A DNA stretch of 64,000 nucleotides from NCBI RefSeq assembly GCF_000384375.1, contig NZ_ARVX01000001.1:1860001-1924000 (forward strand). Reading direction: 5' to 3'. Origin of the DNA: Methylotenera versatilis 79 (GTDB taxonomy: Bacteria > Pseudomonadota > Gammaproteobacteria > Burkholderiales > Methylophilaceae). Below the pieces are notes generated by a model. It made no database searches, was not told the origin of the DNA, and saw only the letters and a list, made by a program, of their open reading frames with translations. This document shows positions 63,731 through 64,000 of this stretch, piece by piece. A program made the translations under genes and the position numbers. Positions within the stretch are counted from its first letter, which is position 1. Each line of letters opens with the position of its first letter.

Positions 63731-64000
63731 TTAAGCCGCTTGTTTCACAGGCTTACGTATTTTTTGCAAAATAATGGCAGACAACTCTTCAATTGAACGG
63801 CTGGTCGAATCTGCCCAAGTAATGTCATTGCTGCGCATAAGACTTTCAGCAGTGGCGATTTCTTTACGGCAATTATCCAAAGAAGCATAAAAACTATCAG
63901 GTCTACGTTCAGAACGTACAGAATGTAGGCGTTCTGGTTTGATGGTTAAACCAAAAATCTTGTCGATATGTTTATACAACACTTCAGGCAATGTGCCACG
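63731..64000 (-). CDS. ppsR: PEP synthase regulatory kinase/phosphorylase PpsR (C-terminal part, partial)
   Basis: The minus-strand frame is open to the window edge and continues beyond it (the last codons read RGTLPEVLYKHIDKIFGLTIKPERLHSVRSERRPDSFYASLDNC). This is the C-terminal part of the DUF299 family, ADP-dependent kinase/Pi-dependent phosphorylase that switches phosphoenolpyruvate synthase off and on; the GLT..PERL..IR.ERRP..YASL..C block and TKSIEE-like STSRSIEELSAIILQKIRK are typical. An internal TTG at 63991 is not a real start. The P-loop region is outside the window. Confidence 0.9.
   Translation of the reverse strand, partial: RGTLPEVLYKHIDKIFGLTIKPERLHSVRSERRPDSFYASLDNCRKEIATAESLMRSNDITWADSTSRSIEELSAIILQKIRKPVKQAA

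Noticed and set aside
1-64000. CRISPR array, rRNA operon or insertion sequence
   Set aside because: No regularly spaced repeats, no rRNA segments and no transposase with terminal repeats were found on reading both strands.

Overview
The window looks like a chromosomal segment of a methylotrophic betaproteobacterium of the Methylophilaceae type (Methylotenera/Methylophilus-like). Three things point there: the betaproteobacterial housekeeping order rodZ-ispG-hisS-(insert)-yfgM-bamB-der; an AT-leaning base composition; and a compact set of tetrahydromethanopterin (H4MPT) cofactor genes (DmrB-like flavoprotein, DHPS-like protein, DUF447 protein, mfnB) directly behind purA. H4MPT biosynthesis in Proteobacteria is a mark of formaldehyde-oxidising methylotrophs. 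The assignment is inference from gene content and order; no rRNA gene is present.

Bases 1-46,700 are core genome. Isoprenoid, tRNA-charging, outer-membrane-assembly and ribosome genes (ispG, hisS, yfgM, bamB, der, bamD, rluD, pgeF, rimO) are followed by a complete RND efflux module, with a TetR repressor divergent from acrA-acrB-oprM across a near-palindromic AcrR-type operator. Then come gltX, the hfq-hflX-hflK-hflC-DUF2065-hisZ-purA run, the H4MPT run, an OmpA-like porin, an mtaD-ubiG-gph operon, a leftward dnaX-ybaB-recR group with the SRP RNA gene upstream, an aldehyde dehydrogenase with its DUF779 partner, a membrane class III adenylate cyclase and a tRNA-Ser(GGA) gene.

Bases 46,785-61,861 form an integrated genomic island. 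It is bounded by a 14-bp direct repeat made from the 3' end of tRNA-Ser and its CCA, and it carries a DUF4102-type tyrosine integrase at the right end. Its layout recalls P4-like satellites: AlpA-like regulator, primase-polymerase/helicase, a large inverted repeat that may be an origin, then cargo. Near each end, and once inverted in the middle at 54.08 kb, lies a pair of GACCC(C)T motifs with 12-bp spacing that look like integrase arm sites. The cargo is a two-gene NLR-like pair (SesB/SERAC1-like alpha/beta-hydrolase fused to a STAND-type NTPase, overlapping an AAA_35-TPR protein), an orphan 436-aa protein, an XRE-ImmA/IrrE protein with a 216-aa partner, a small membrane protein, an XRE regulator, and an integrase-unknown-ADP-ribosylglycohydrolase operon. 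The hydrolase-STAND plus AAA_35-TPR pair is the best candidate here for an undescribed, probably anti-phage, system.

Bases 61,862-64,000 return to core sequence: two small exported proteins, an exported glutathione peroxidase and the C-terminal part of the PEP synthase regulator PpsR, which runs off the window end.
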